Part shown: positions 1 to 6,839 of the stretch, piece by piece
How positions within the stretch are numbered: the stretch's first letter is position 1
Layout of the letters: the number at the start of each line of letters is the position of its first letter
Source: Oscillospiraceae bacterium
Lineage (GTDB): Bacteria > Bacillota > Clostridia > Oscillospirales > Oscillospiraceae
NCBI GenBank assembly: GCA_017936205.1
Contig: JAGBGB010000214.1
Location: 1 to 15,194 of the forward strand
Direction: 5' to 3'
Length of the DNA stretch: 15,194 bases
Notes under the pieces: model-generated
What the model saw: only the letters and a program-made list of their open reading frames with translations
What the model was told of the DNA's origin: nothing
The model's database searches: none
Made by a program: the position numbers and the translations under genes

Positions 1-24
1 CGTTGCATCGGCGGTTTTTCAACG

Positions 25-197
25 AAATAAATCCTGTCGGATTTGTGAAATACGCTTCGCGTGTGAAATATTGCTACGCAATGTGAAATGTGCTGCGGCA
101 CATAGGGATTTATTTTATTTCATTTGATGCGTTAGCATCAAATTTCACAATGACCGCAGGTCATTGTTTCACATTCGCCTTCGGCGGATATTTCACT
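25..197. repeat. Mini-hairpin array with GTGAAAT/ATTTCAC spacers
   Basis: A chain of short hairpins with different stems but a shared spacer. The left arm has GTGAAAT at 45-51, 63-69 and 83-89, separated by hairpins at 52-62 (ACGC/GCGT), 70-82 (ATTGC/GCAAT) and 90-101 (GTGC/GCAC). The right arm has the reverse complement: ATTTCAT at 117-123, ATTTCAC at 142-148, TTTCAC at 167-172 and ATTTCAC at 190-196. Its hairpins are at 123-142 (8 bp), 149-165 (7 bp) and about 175-188. AAATAAATCC (25-34) is perfectly complementary to 106-115. Spacers of the two arms could pair and leave the mini-hairpins as side branches. No coding sense is evident; the ORF at 90-338 runs through these hairpins and is spurious. 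Function unknown. Confidence 0.8.
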
Positions 198-270
198 AAG
201 ATTTCGTTTCTATCAATATGTGCATTCTGGCGGTCGATGCCGTATTCAGGGGCCAAGGACATTATGAGCG

Positions 271-378
271 CCCGTGGCATGAACCCCTTTGAGCCATCGG
301 CTCAGAGGGGCTCAATGATACTTGTTTGCGGCAAATGATGTTGTTTCACAAATGATGTCGGCTTCGCCTAACTTTCTT
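271..378. repeat. Intergenic hairpin element, copy 1
   Basis: The core is a 12-bp hairpin with one G-T pair (284-295 with 299-310, stem half CCCCTTTGAGCC). It is followed by a TCAATGAT word, a small TTTGCGGCAAA-like hairpin, two ATGATGT words and the string ATGATGTCGGCTTCGCCTAA. The same order of blocks appears at 1550-1677, so this is one copy of a repeated intergenic element. There is no U-tract after the main hairpin, so it is a poor match to an intrinsic terminator. The stretch 379-505 after it holds nothing recognised apart from a weak 6-bp inverted repeat at 466-485. Confidence 0.7.
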
Positions 379-505
379 TACACAGGAAGGGTTCTTTGTT
401 AGATATCTAAATCCAGTGCTTGCTCAAACATATCCCAAAATCATGGTCGGTGTTTAGAGAACCATACGAACCATGAAATGTTCGTTGCAGCATAAAACAT
501 AATGA

Positions 506-548
506 TTGCAATCAACCTGTGTTTATGTTATTATTAAATAAAAAGGAG
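506..548 (+). promoter_or_regulatory. Candidate promoter and RBS of the lipoprotein pseudogene
   Basis: TTGCAA (506-511) and TATTAT (529-534) are separated by 17 bases, each one mismatch from the sigma-A consensus. A strong AAAGGAG ribosome binding site (542-547) lies just downstream, about 10 bases before the ATG at 558. The implied leader is very short (about 17 bases), so the promoter assignment is tentative. The ribosome binding site is much firmer, and it selects the ATG at 558 over the in-frame ATG at 519. Confidence 0.4.
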
Positions 549-557
549 AATTTACAT

Positions 558-1060
558 ATGAAAAAGGTGTTTTCTATAATCTCTTTGTTATTATCATGCG
601 GCCTTTTGTTATGTGGATGTTTTCCCGAAATAATGCTCGTACCTGATCAGGACAGCATTGGACAACCTAAGATTTTTGAAAAGGATGGGATCAAGCTTAC
701 TCTTACAGATAAATTTATAGAAAAAGAGAGCGAAGTGGGCTTTTATGCGTACTATGTGTCAAACCATTGTGGCGTAGTTGTTTTAAAGGAAGATTTTTCA
801 TTAGAGGAAGGTCTTGCAAATCGTTCTTTGGAGGAGTATGTAGGTAATGTCATTGCAAATAACGGCCATACAGATATTGAGCTCAAAACCAAGATGACCT
901 TTGGTTCTATGTGAAAGATGACAATGGATCCAGAAGCTATTCCTATTCCTATAAAGGCTCTAATGCCTTTTGGATCGTTCAGTTTTTATGTATGGCCTCC
1001 GATGCACCTATTTTAGAAGATCAGTTTTACCTGTGGGCAAAAAGTGTAGAGGTTGAATAG
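558..1060 (+). pseudogene. Small lipoprotein gene broken by a -1 frameshift
   Basis: From the ATG at 558 the product begins with a lipoprotein signal peptide: MKK, a hydrophobic stretch and a lipobox ending LLLCGC, so the mature protein would be anchored in the membrane by a lipidated Cys near residue 19-20. The frame stops at 912-914 after 118 residues. The -1 frame entered near 885-893 continues without a stop to TAG at 1058-1060, giving DDLWFYVKDD..., YKGSNAFWIVQF... and ending WAKSVEVE. This reads like the normal second half of a small secreted protein. Restoring one A to the AAAA run at 885-888 joins both halves into a protein of about 167 residues (L-K-N-Q-D-D-L-W at the joint). The broken state could be a real mutation or a homopolymer error in the sequence. 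The C-terminal half resembles small clostridial lipoproteins of unknown function; no biochemical role can be given. Confidence 0.75.
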
Positions 1061-1109
1061 TTGCCCCTAAATAAAGGTATACCCCGGAGATACTGCTTTG
1101 GAGGAAAAG

Positions 1110-1535
1110 ATGTCATTGGAAGAATTATTTGATCTTCATGATAAAAACCGCCTTTTTTATGCCGCAGAGGCTATGCATGATGAGTTCATAACTGAAATAA
1201 AGGTTGTGGAGAATGAGATTCGCATTGTTTATGGAGAAATCGGTGAAAGCGGATATCGGAGCCCCTACCGTAAAGTAACCGTTTCCTACGGTCTCGACAA
1301 CATAGAAAGTGACCTTGCTCTGTACATATTTAAGCCGACCCGCCGTGGCAAGAAAGAGGAGCGTTCCATAAACGAGCTTGCAAACCTGAACCAATGGAAT
1401 ATAATAATGTATAAATTTGATATTGATATGTGGGGAGAAATGACACTGCATTTCAATATCAACAAAGGAAAAAAGCACCGCAATGCTGAACTGAGTTTTA
1501 CTCCCGCATGGATCCGTTACCTCTGGGAAGAATGA
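1110..1535 (+). CDS. Hypothetical protein, 141 aa
   Basis: I do not recognise this protein. It has no signal peptide and no membrane segment. It looks cytosolic and mixed alpha/beta, with an acidic helical N-terminus (MSLEELFDLHDKNRLFYAAE), a charged central strand region rich in E, R and K, and aromatic residues near the end (SFTPAWIRYLWEE). ATG 1110 is preferred because GGAGG at 1100-1104 sits at ideal spacing. A TTG at 1098 would add four residues and has a weaker GGAGA upstream. It lies 49 bases after the end of the broken lipoprotein gene with no terminator between, so the two may share a transcript. The perfect hairpin at 1560-1592 follows its stop codon by 24 bases. Confidence 0.65.
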   Translation: MSLEELFDLHDKNRLFYAAEAMHDEFITEIKVVENEIRIVYGEIGESGYRSPYRKVTVSYGLDNIESDLALYIFKPTRRGKKEERSINELANLNQWNIIMYKFDIDMWGEMTLHFNINKGKKHRNAELSFTPAWIRYLWEE

Positions 1536-1549
1536 TCCCACAATGAATA

Positions 1550-1677
1550 CCCGTACCATGACCCCCTCTGAGCCGTTGGCTCAGAGGGGGTCAATGATGT
1601 TTGTCGGCGGCAAATGACGTTCCCTTCGGGAATAATGCCGCTGACACTAATGATGTCGGCTTCGCCTAATGTTTCTT
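1550..1677. repeat. Intergenic hairpin element, copy 2
   Basis: This is a second copy of the element at 271-378: CCCGT-CATGA start, a hairpin with CTGAGCC/GGCTCAG, TCAATGAT, a GGCGGCAAATGA-like block, then ATGATGTCGGCTTCGCCTAA. Here the hairpin is perfect, 15 bp (1560-1574 with 1578-1592) with a GTT loop. Compared with copy 1 it holds an extra segment with a TCCC/GGGA hairpin (1621-1631). It follows the 141-residue gene and might act as a transcript end or stabiliser, but no T-run follows it. It merges into the ATGATGT array annotated separately. Confidence 0.7.
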
Positions 1678-1761
1678 GTCAAACATCCCATCATTGCGAA
1701 GCGTGGGGTCGCAACATCATTTTGCGAAGCAGAACATCATATCGCATCTGCGATACATTAT
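1594..1761. repeat. Mini-hairpin array with ATGATGT/ACATCAT spacers
   Basis: It has the same design as the array at 25-197 but a different spacer word. The left arm has ATGATGT at 1594-1600 and 1650-1656 and the variant ATGACGT at 1614-1620. The right arm has ACATCAT at 1714-1720 and 1734-1740 and ACATTAT at 1755-1761. Between them are short hairpins, for example 1601-1613, 1621-1631, 1721-1733 (with a GAA loop) and 1741-1754 (ATCGC/GCGAT). The middle (1671-1713) is degenerate. It lies between the 141-residue gene and the NRPS-like gene and carries no supportable coding region. Confidence 0.7.
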
Positions 1762-1852
1762 CATAAAATGCCATATTTTCACAGGCTTTTAGAGGCGGTC
1801 TCAAGTTGTGCATGAGGAACGGGTCCCGACAAGCTGATTGGCAAAATAGTTC

Positions 1853-1881
1853 TTGCGTTTCGTCTTTGAACCATTTATAAT
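1853..1881 (+). promoter_or_regulatory. Candidate promoter of the NRPS-like gene
   Basis: A perfect TATAAT (1876-1881) lies 17 bases after TTGCGT (1853-1858), a weak -35 that keeps only TTG. It implies a leader of about 75 bases before the ATG at 1965. The gene's ribosome binding site is GAGGTG at 1954-1959, 5 bases from the ATG. No terminator-like hairpin or riboswitch was recognised in the leader. Confidence 0.5.
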
Positions 1882-1964
1882 AGGTACGGTTCGTGTATTT
1901 GGGCAGAAAAAATACGGTCACTTAAAACCGACCAATTAGAAACTATGATCAGCGAGGTGTCAAT

Positions 1965-4900
1965 ATGGCTACAAGAGAAACCATTCTTACGGTAAGAGAT
2001 TTGGTGTATTCGGCGGCGGAGAAGTTTGAGGATAAGGACTTCCTCCGCTTTATTAAGTCGGGAGAAGTGGGAAGGGTGTCCTTCCGGCAGTTTCAGCAGG
2101 AGACGGAAGCCATTGCAGTATGGACCATGGAGCAGAGTCAGAAGCTGGGGCACCGTGTAAGAGTCGCTATGCTAAGCCCCAACAATGCGCTATATGCATC
2201 CGTTATGTTCGGCGTCATGTGCGGTGGGGGCATTGCCGTGCCTATGGACCCCCAGGTCACGCAAGATGCCCTGTGCAACTGCGTAAACAGAGCTGAGGTG
2301 GATATCATTCTCCACCACAAGGCAATTGCTATGGACAGAGAAGTTGTTTGCAGAAGGTGTAAAACCGTAAGCTCCATTTTCTATATGCAGGACGAAGACG
2401 GTTGCTGTCAGGAGCTTCTTGAGCAATACCGAGGTGCTACCTGCAGCCCTGTGATCCAAGAAGAGGATTGTGCCATTATCATTTTCACCTCCGGCACCAC
2501 AGGGGTGGAAAAGGGTGTTATGCTGTCCCACAGGAATTTGATCGACACGACCTTCAATGCGGAGTTCGATGCAAAGTCCCAGATCAGCGTTCTGCCCATG
2601 CATCATGCCTTCGGCTTAAAGGCAGACTTCCTGACCGCCTTGGGCATTGGGTCGACCACCTGCTTCCATAATGGCATGGATAAGCTGGGCGAGGCTCTGA
2701 GCGTATTCCAGCCTACGAACCTGAACATGGTTCCCATGATCGCAAACGCTCTGTATACTAAGATCGTCCTGATCAGCCAGCAGACAGGAAAAAGCTTGGA
2801 AGAATGCAAGAAGCTGGTGTATGGTCAGAACATTCAGCAGATCATTACAGGAGGTGCGCACCTTCCCTCTGAACTGGTTGACAAGTACCAAGCCATTGGT
2901 GTTTATATTGCACAGGGCTACGGCATGACGGAATGCTCCCCCAGCATCAGCGTCCCCTGTATGAACAGAGCAGACAAGGCTCACAGCGGCGGTATGCTGG
3001 TCAAGGGCTGCGAGACCCGCATTGTAGATGGGGAAATTCAGGTAAAGAGTCCCTCTGTTATGATGGGATATGTAAATGCCCCGGAGCTGACAAGAGAGAT
3101 CCTCACCGAAGACGGCTGGCTGAGAACGGGAGATGTGGGCTATGTGGATGAAGAACGATTCATCTACATTACCGGACGGAAAAAGAATCTGATCATCCTG
3201 TCCAACGGTGAGAATGTGGCGCCGGAGCAGATCGAGAACCTACTGTTGGATCATCAGTTGGTAGAGGAATGTCTGGTATACGGTGAGGGCAGTCAGGTGG
3301 TTGCGGAGATCTACCCCAACGACAAGTATGCCAAGCTGAATCGTGTCACAGACATTCCCGGAGCCGTAGAGCAGATCATCCGAGATGTAAACAGCAAGTT
3401 GGTTTCCTACCAGAAGATCATGAAGCACTTCGTACGCAGGAATCCCTTCGTAAAGACCAGCACGAACAAGGTCGTTAGAAGCCAAAGAGTCAAGGCTGAA
3501 GATCTGTTTATCGCCACTGTGGAGGAGAGAAAGCAGCCCACAACCGAGCTGCAAAGAAAGCTCCACAGGATCCTTGCAGGAATCTTAGGGCATAAGGACT
3601 TCGGCATCAACACGGATCTGTTCTCCGTAGGGCTGGATTCTCTGGGCTGCATTCTGACCTTGACGGAGCTGAGCACCCAGCTGGAATTCTACGCAGAGCT
3701 GGATGAGCTGATGGCAAATGCCTCTGTAGAGAAGCTGGAAGCCCTTTACATCAAGAAGAGCACTGAGGAAAAGGCAGATCACTCCCTGCGCCCGGTATAT
3801 CCCTTGACCAATGTGCAGAAATATTTGGTATATGTTATGAGAGGAAATACCACCTCCAACATTCCCTTCCTGTATCAACTGGACGGTGGTGTAGATCTTG
3901 TTCGACTGAAGGCAGCGGTGGAAGCACTGTTTGAGGTTCATCCGATTCTGAAGGCCACCATTGAACCCTACGAGGATCGGGGGCTGGCACTGTTCCGTCA
4001 CGATGAGTGGAAGATCCACATTCCCATCCATAGTATTTCCGCAGAAGCGTGGGCTCAGACAAGTGCGAATTTGGTCAAGCCCTATCTCTACGGAAAGGGC
4101 GAGCCCTTATATCACATTGGACTCTACAGTGTAGAGGGGCAGCAATTCCTGTTCCTTGACATTGCCCATGCCATCAGCGACGGTATGACTCTGGGCATTT
4201 TGCTCAGACATCTGAACGAGCTGTATGAGGGAAAAGAGGTCAAGAAAGAGACCTACTCCTTCTACGAATACACCTTGGACGAGCAATTACGCACAGAGAA
4301 CGGATCCAGACAGAGTAACGAGGAGTACTTCCGCCGACTGATGGATGGAATGAAAATAGACAGATCCATCCTGAACAGAAGGAATAACGGAGATCTGACT
4401 ACAGGAAGAAACGCTGCCATCCATGACACCTTCAAAAAGCTGCGTTTGGAGCAGGTAGAAGCCTTCTGCCGAAGCTCCGGAATATCCAAGAACATTCTCT
4501 TCCTGACAGCCTTCAACTACTGCATCAGCATCTTCGCTGATCGGGATGATGTGATCTCTACCAGCATCCACAACGGACGGACAGACAGCAGATGGGCAGC
4601 TGTAGCAGGTGCATTGTTCGCAGTCTACAATTTCCGCTGCCGCATAGATGAGTCCCGCACTGTTGCGGAGCTCCTCAACACCTCTGCAAAGCAGGTCATG
4701 GAAACCATGTGCTGCCATATAAGCAACCTCCATGCAGATGAAATGTTCATCCAATATCAGGGAGATCTGTTCAGCGATCTGGAAATTGGCGGAAAGCCCG
4801 CTGCACACATTCCCCTGCAGCTGGATTCTCTGCCCTTCCACCTCATGATCCATGAGAGTGGGGACGGCTTCATCTACGAGCTCCGCTACTGGGAGAACCG

Positions 4901-5453
4901 CTTCGAGGAGCGGCAGCTCAGAGTGTTCCTTTCTGTGCTTGAATCTACAGTCGAGGGCTTCATCACCACTGATTCCCTCCAAGAGCTCCGAAGCTACATT
5001 CCCAAGGAGCATCTGGCAGACAATCGCAGCATTCAAATGGATGGTGCAATGCATCAGATCACCATCAAGGACAGATACGATGCCATTCAGCCCGTAGGGG
5101 CATGGGGTCGGCTGTACATAGACGGTGAAAACACACAGAAGCTTGCCAGACTCCTGACGGATAACACCATTGATTTCCTTGAGGACAGTGGCAGATGTGT
5201 CATGCAGGAAACTCTGATCGGTCGGCACTTTGTTGATCTGAGCTCTCTGGAGGCTGCCCTCAACAGCTTCCTCGGTGCCAAGGATGCCCAAGCCTATATT
5301 TCCTACGGAGAGAACAACAAGCTTCTGATCACAGCCGAGCTTACAGCAGAGCAGGATATAGACTGCCACGAGCTGAAGCAGCGTTGGGCAGAAAGTACTG
5401 CCATGTATCCACAGCCCTCCTACCTGATCGTCAATGGAATGAAGCTTGTATAA
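1965..5453 (+). CDS. NRPS-like enzyme: adenylation, carrier, condensation, degenerate adenylation tail
   Basis: A 1162-residue multidomain enzyme that should activate an acid as its AMP ester, load it on its own carrier domain and condense it with an acceptor. The adenylation domain (about 1-505) has TSGTTG (175-180), GYGMTEC (318-324), TGD (388-390), GRKKN (404-408) and the catalytic lysine in TNK (K502). Its spacing and sequence are closer to acyl-CoA or fatty-acyl ligases than to typical amino-acid-specific NRPS domains. The carrier domain (about 530-600) has GLDSL with Ser559 for phosphopantetheine. The condensation domain (about 609-1030) begins YPLTNVQKYL and has AHAISDG at 734-740: the first His of HHxxxDG is Ala, but the catalytic second His (735), Asp and Gly remain. 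Residues about 1040-1162 resemble the end of another adenylation domain but lack its motifs. There is no thioesterase or reductase release domain and no partner biosynthetic gene nearby, so the product may be released onto a free nucleophile. The substrate is unknown. It is transcribed alone. Confidence 0.9.
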   Translation: MATRETILTVRDLVYSAAEKFEDKDFLRFIKSGEVGRVSFRQFQQETEAIAVWTMEQSQKLGHRVRVAMLSPNNALYASVMFGVMCGGGIAVPMDPQVTQDALCNCVNRAEVDIILHHKAIAMDREVVCRRCKTVSSIFYMQDEDGCCQELLEQYRGATCSPVIQEEDCAIIIFTSGTTGVEKGVMLSHRNLIDTTFNAEFDAKSQISVLPMHHAFGLKADFLTALGIGSTTCFHNGMDKLGEALSVFQPTNLNMVPMIANALYTKIVLISQQTGKSLEECKKLVYGQNIQQIITGGAHLPSELVDKYQAIGVYIAQGYGMTECSPSISVPCMNRADKAHSGGMLVKGCETRIVDGEIQVKSPSVMMGYVNAPELTREILTEDGWLRTGDVGYVDEERFIYITGRKKNLIILSNGENVAPEQIENLLLDHQLVEECLVYGEGSQVVAEIYPNDKYAKLNRVTDIPGAVEQIIRDVNSKLVSYQKIMKHFVRRNPFVKTSTNKVVRSQRVKAEDLFIATVEERKQPTTELQRKLHRILAGILGHKDFGINTDLFSVGLDSLGCILTLTELSTQLEFYAELDELMANASVEKLEALYIKKSTEEKADHSLRPVYPLTNVQKYLVYVMRGNTTSNIPFLYQLDGGVDLVRLKAAVEALFEVHPILKATIEPYEDRGLALFRHDEWKIHIPIHSISAEAWAQTSANLVKPYLYGKGEPLYHIGLYSVEGQQFLFLDIAHAISDGMTLGILLRHLNELYEGKEVKKETYSFYEYTLDEQLRTENGSRQSNEEYFRRLMDGMKIDRSILNRRNNGDLTTGRNAAIHDTFKKLRLEQVEAFCRSSGISKNILFLTAFNYCISIFADRDDVISTSIHNGRTDSRWAAVAGALFAVYNFRCRIDESRTVAELLNTSAKQVMETMCCHISNLHADEMFIQYQGDLFSDLEIGGKPAAHIPLQLDSLPFHLMIHESGDGFIYELRYWENRFEERQLRVFLSVLESTVEGFITTDSLQELRSYIPKEHLADNRSIQMDGAMHQITIKDRYDAIQPVGAWGRLYIDGENTQKLARLLTDNTIDFLEDSGRCVMQETLIGRHFVDLSSLEAALNSFLGAKDAQAYISYGENNKLLITAELTAEQDIDCHELKQRWAESTAMYPQPSYLIVNGMKLV

Positions 5454-5475
5454 TTACGATTTCTCAACCCAAGAG

Positions 5476-5520
5476 GACGGAGCAGTGTGCCAAGTTGCGG
5501 CACACAGCTCCGTCTTCTGT
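5476..5520 (+). terminator. Rho-independent terminator after the NRPS-like gene
   Basis: Two stem blocks, GACGGAGC (5476-5483) with GCTCCGTC (5507-5514) and GTGTGCC (5485-5491) with GGCACAC (5499-5505), are interrupted by one A-A mismatch and closed by the loop AAGTTGC. The stem is followed by TTCTGTTTTG on the + strand. It begins 23 bases after the stop codon. The opposite side is not T-rich, so it mainly serves the + strand gene. Confidence 0.85.
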
Positions 5521-5547
5521 TTTGTATACAATTTGCAGGGAGGCACT

Positions 5548-5949
5548 TCACTTCAGCAATTCATCCGTAAGTCTGATGATTTCGGGGGCTATTTTTTCTC
5601 GTCCTTTCCTGAGCGCACGATTATAAATCGGGTAAGCCATGCAAATAAGGACGATTCCGGGGATTCCGATCAGGATCCCGACCAACATGGTCACTGCACC
5701 ATACAGACCAAATATTTCCCCAAGATCTGTCATCACAAGGCTCATGCCCGTTCCCAGAATCAGCGCACCGAGCACCCCAAGCACAAGAGCAACCGTGCTC
5801 GCCTTCCGGGTTACAGCTCCATCCATGCGGCGGAGCTGCTCCATTTTATCTTCGGTTCGTTCGGGCGCAGTATATTTGCTGCGAATTGCCTTGATTTCCG
5901 CCTGATCCTTTGCGGAGTAGGTATAACGAAAGGTTTCCTTGTTTTCCAT
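5548..5949 (-). CDS. Small two-helix membrane protein, paralogue of 9071-9445
   Basis: A 133-residue protein of unknown function. A charged N-terminal region of about 50 residues (likely helical, with the motif SKYTAPERTEDKMEQLRRMD) is followed by two membrane segments (about 52-74 and 83-105) and a basic C-terminal tail that starts with YPIYNRALRKGREK. The first membrane segment ends in GMSLVMTD, a motif shared exactly with the protein at 9071-9445; the two are clear paralogues over nearly their whole length. It is the last gene of the two-component operon, its ATG one base after the stop of the eight-helix gene, so translation is probably coupled. A role as a membrane accessory of the sensor system is only an inference from position. 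Confidence 0.8.
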   Translation of the reverse strand: MENKETFRYTYSAKDQAEIKAIRSKYTAPERTEDKMEQLRRMDGAVTRKASTVALVLGVLGALILGTGMSLVMTDLGEIFGLYGAVTMLVGILIGIPGIVLICMAYPIYNRALRKGREKIAPEIIRLTDELLK

Positions 5950-5950
5950 T

Positions 5951-6838
5951 CTATGATTCGTCCCCTATTTTCAGTAGATTTATTTTTTTGTTGGCTTGTG
6001 CGATCATATAAATTGCCATCGCAATGATAAACACAGAGAGCGCTCCACCGGATATGCCCAGCAGAATGCGTCGTCCTGTCATGCCCATTGTTCCGTCTGA
6101 GAAGGTCGTCAGCATGGTAGATTCCAGCGTCAGCATAGACACGCAGGCAGAAGCAAGGCTGATGGCTTTGGAGGCAGAATAGACAGGACTGTGGTATTTT
6201 CGGTACTTCACTGTGTTAAGAATCGCAAATGTTAGGGAAGTGAATGTATATGCTGCCAATGCAATGGTAGTAATTTCGTGATGATGAAATGTCCTGTTCC
6301 AATACACCATGAAAAAGACCATAATCGTAAGTGTCAGATTCATAATAAGAAACACAATGCCGCAGGCACGGTATTTCCGGAACTCGATCAGCATGTTTTC
6401 TCCGGCGGTATGCTTCCTTGTATGACGCAGTAAAAAGAATCGCATTCCCGCAAGAGAACTATAATACCCTGCCAGAGAGCAGAACCAAAAGCTACGATGC
6501 CAAAGCCCCATCCCCAGCTGCAGGAATGCGTAAGCAGTATTACAGATCAGCATTCCGTATAGAGATACATTCACTCTGAGTCTTGTATCACCTCTCCAGA
6601 TTTGCACATACTTATTCTCATTCTTGAACATCTTGATAAGTCTTATTAAATGCGGAATCCTGATGCACCATACTGTCAAGGTATAGAACGCAAGCACATA
6701 GGAGGCAACTGCAATAAGCGACTTTGTCCCTAAAGCCACCATAGAATACACGAGAAGTCCCGTAGAAACAGGAACAAGGATGATCATAATGGCAATATGG
6801 GGAAAGAGTAAGGATTTGACCAGCTTCTTCCATTCCAT
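5951..6838 (-). CDS. Polytopic membrane protein (8 predicted helices) in a two-component operon
   Basis: A 295-residue integral membrane protein I cannot assign to a named family. Hydrophobic segments lie at about 9-36, 40-59, 89-113, 116-137, 159-180, 189-210, 226-246 and 259-280. They are joined by basic loops (e.g. RIPHLIRLIKMFKNENK and RHTRKHTAG) that suggest cytoplasmic sides. It has no ATP-binding, transporter-signature or protease motif that I can see. Its ATG lies one base after the stop of the kinase gene and its stop lies one base before the next ATG, so it is in the same transcript. Because the kinase has only a short external loop, this protein could be its ligand-sensing or signal-transmitting partner; this is inference. 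Confidence 0.8.
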   Translation of the reverse strand: MEWKKLVKSLLFPHIAIMIILVPVSTGLLVYSMVALGTKSLIAVASYVLAFYTLTVWCIRIPHLIRLIKMFKNENKYVQIWRGDTRLRVNVSLYGMLICNTAYAFLQLGMGLWHRSFWFCSLAGYYSSLAGMRFFLLRHTRKHTAGENMLIEFRKYRACGIVFLIMNLTLTIMVFFMVYWNRTFHHHEITTIALAAYTFTSLTFAILNTVKYRKYHSPVYSASKAISLASACVSMLTLESTMLTTFSDGTMGMTGRRILLGISGGALSVFIIAMAIYMIAQANKKINLLKIGDES

Positions 6839-6839
6839 G

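Noticed and set aside
25..197. CRISPR array
   Set aside because: Spacing words are only 7 bases, inserts are 11-17 bases and self-complementary, and the word switches to its reverse complement halfway. None of this fits CRISPR repeats and spacers, and no cas gene is present.
90..338. Plus-strand ORF of 82 codons
   Set aside because: It reads straight through the mini-hairpin array and the hairpin element, has no ribosome binding site, and its sequence is explained by the repeats.
882..896. Programmed -1 frameshift in the lipoprotein gene
   Set aside because: The sequence around CTCAAAACCAAG is not a standard X XXY YYZ slippery heptamer and no clear stimulatory structure follows, so a base loss in the A run is simpler.
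1560..1592. Intrinsic terminator of the 141-aa gene
   Set aside because: The 15-bp hairpin is perfect, but no T-run follows on either strand and the same hairpin occurs upstream of the lipoprotein pseudogene, so it is listed as a repeat. A role in transcript ends is not excluded.
4287..5369. Minus-strand ORF of 360 codons opposite the NRPS-like gene
   Set aside because: It lies wholly within the well-supported NRPS-like gene. Its product has no coherent domain and no ribosome binding site or promoter was seen; it is a shadow frame.
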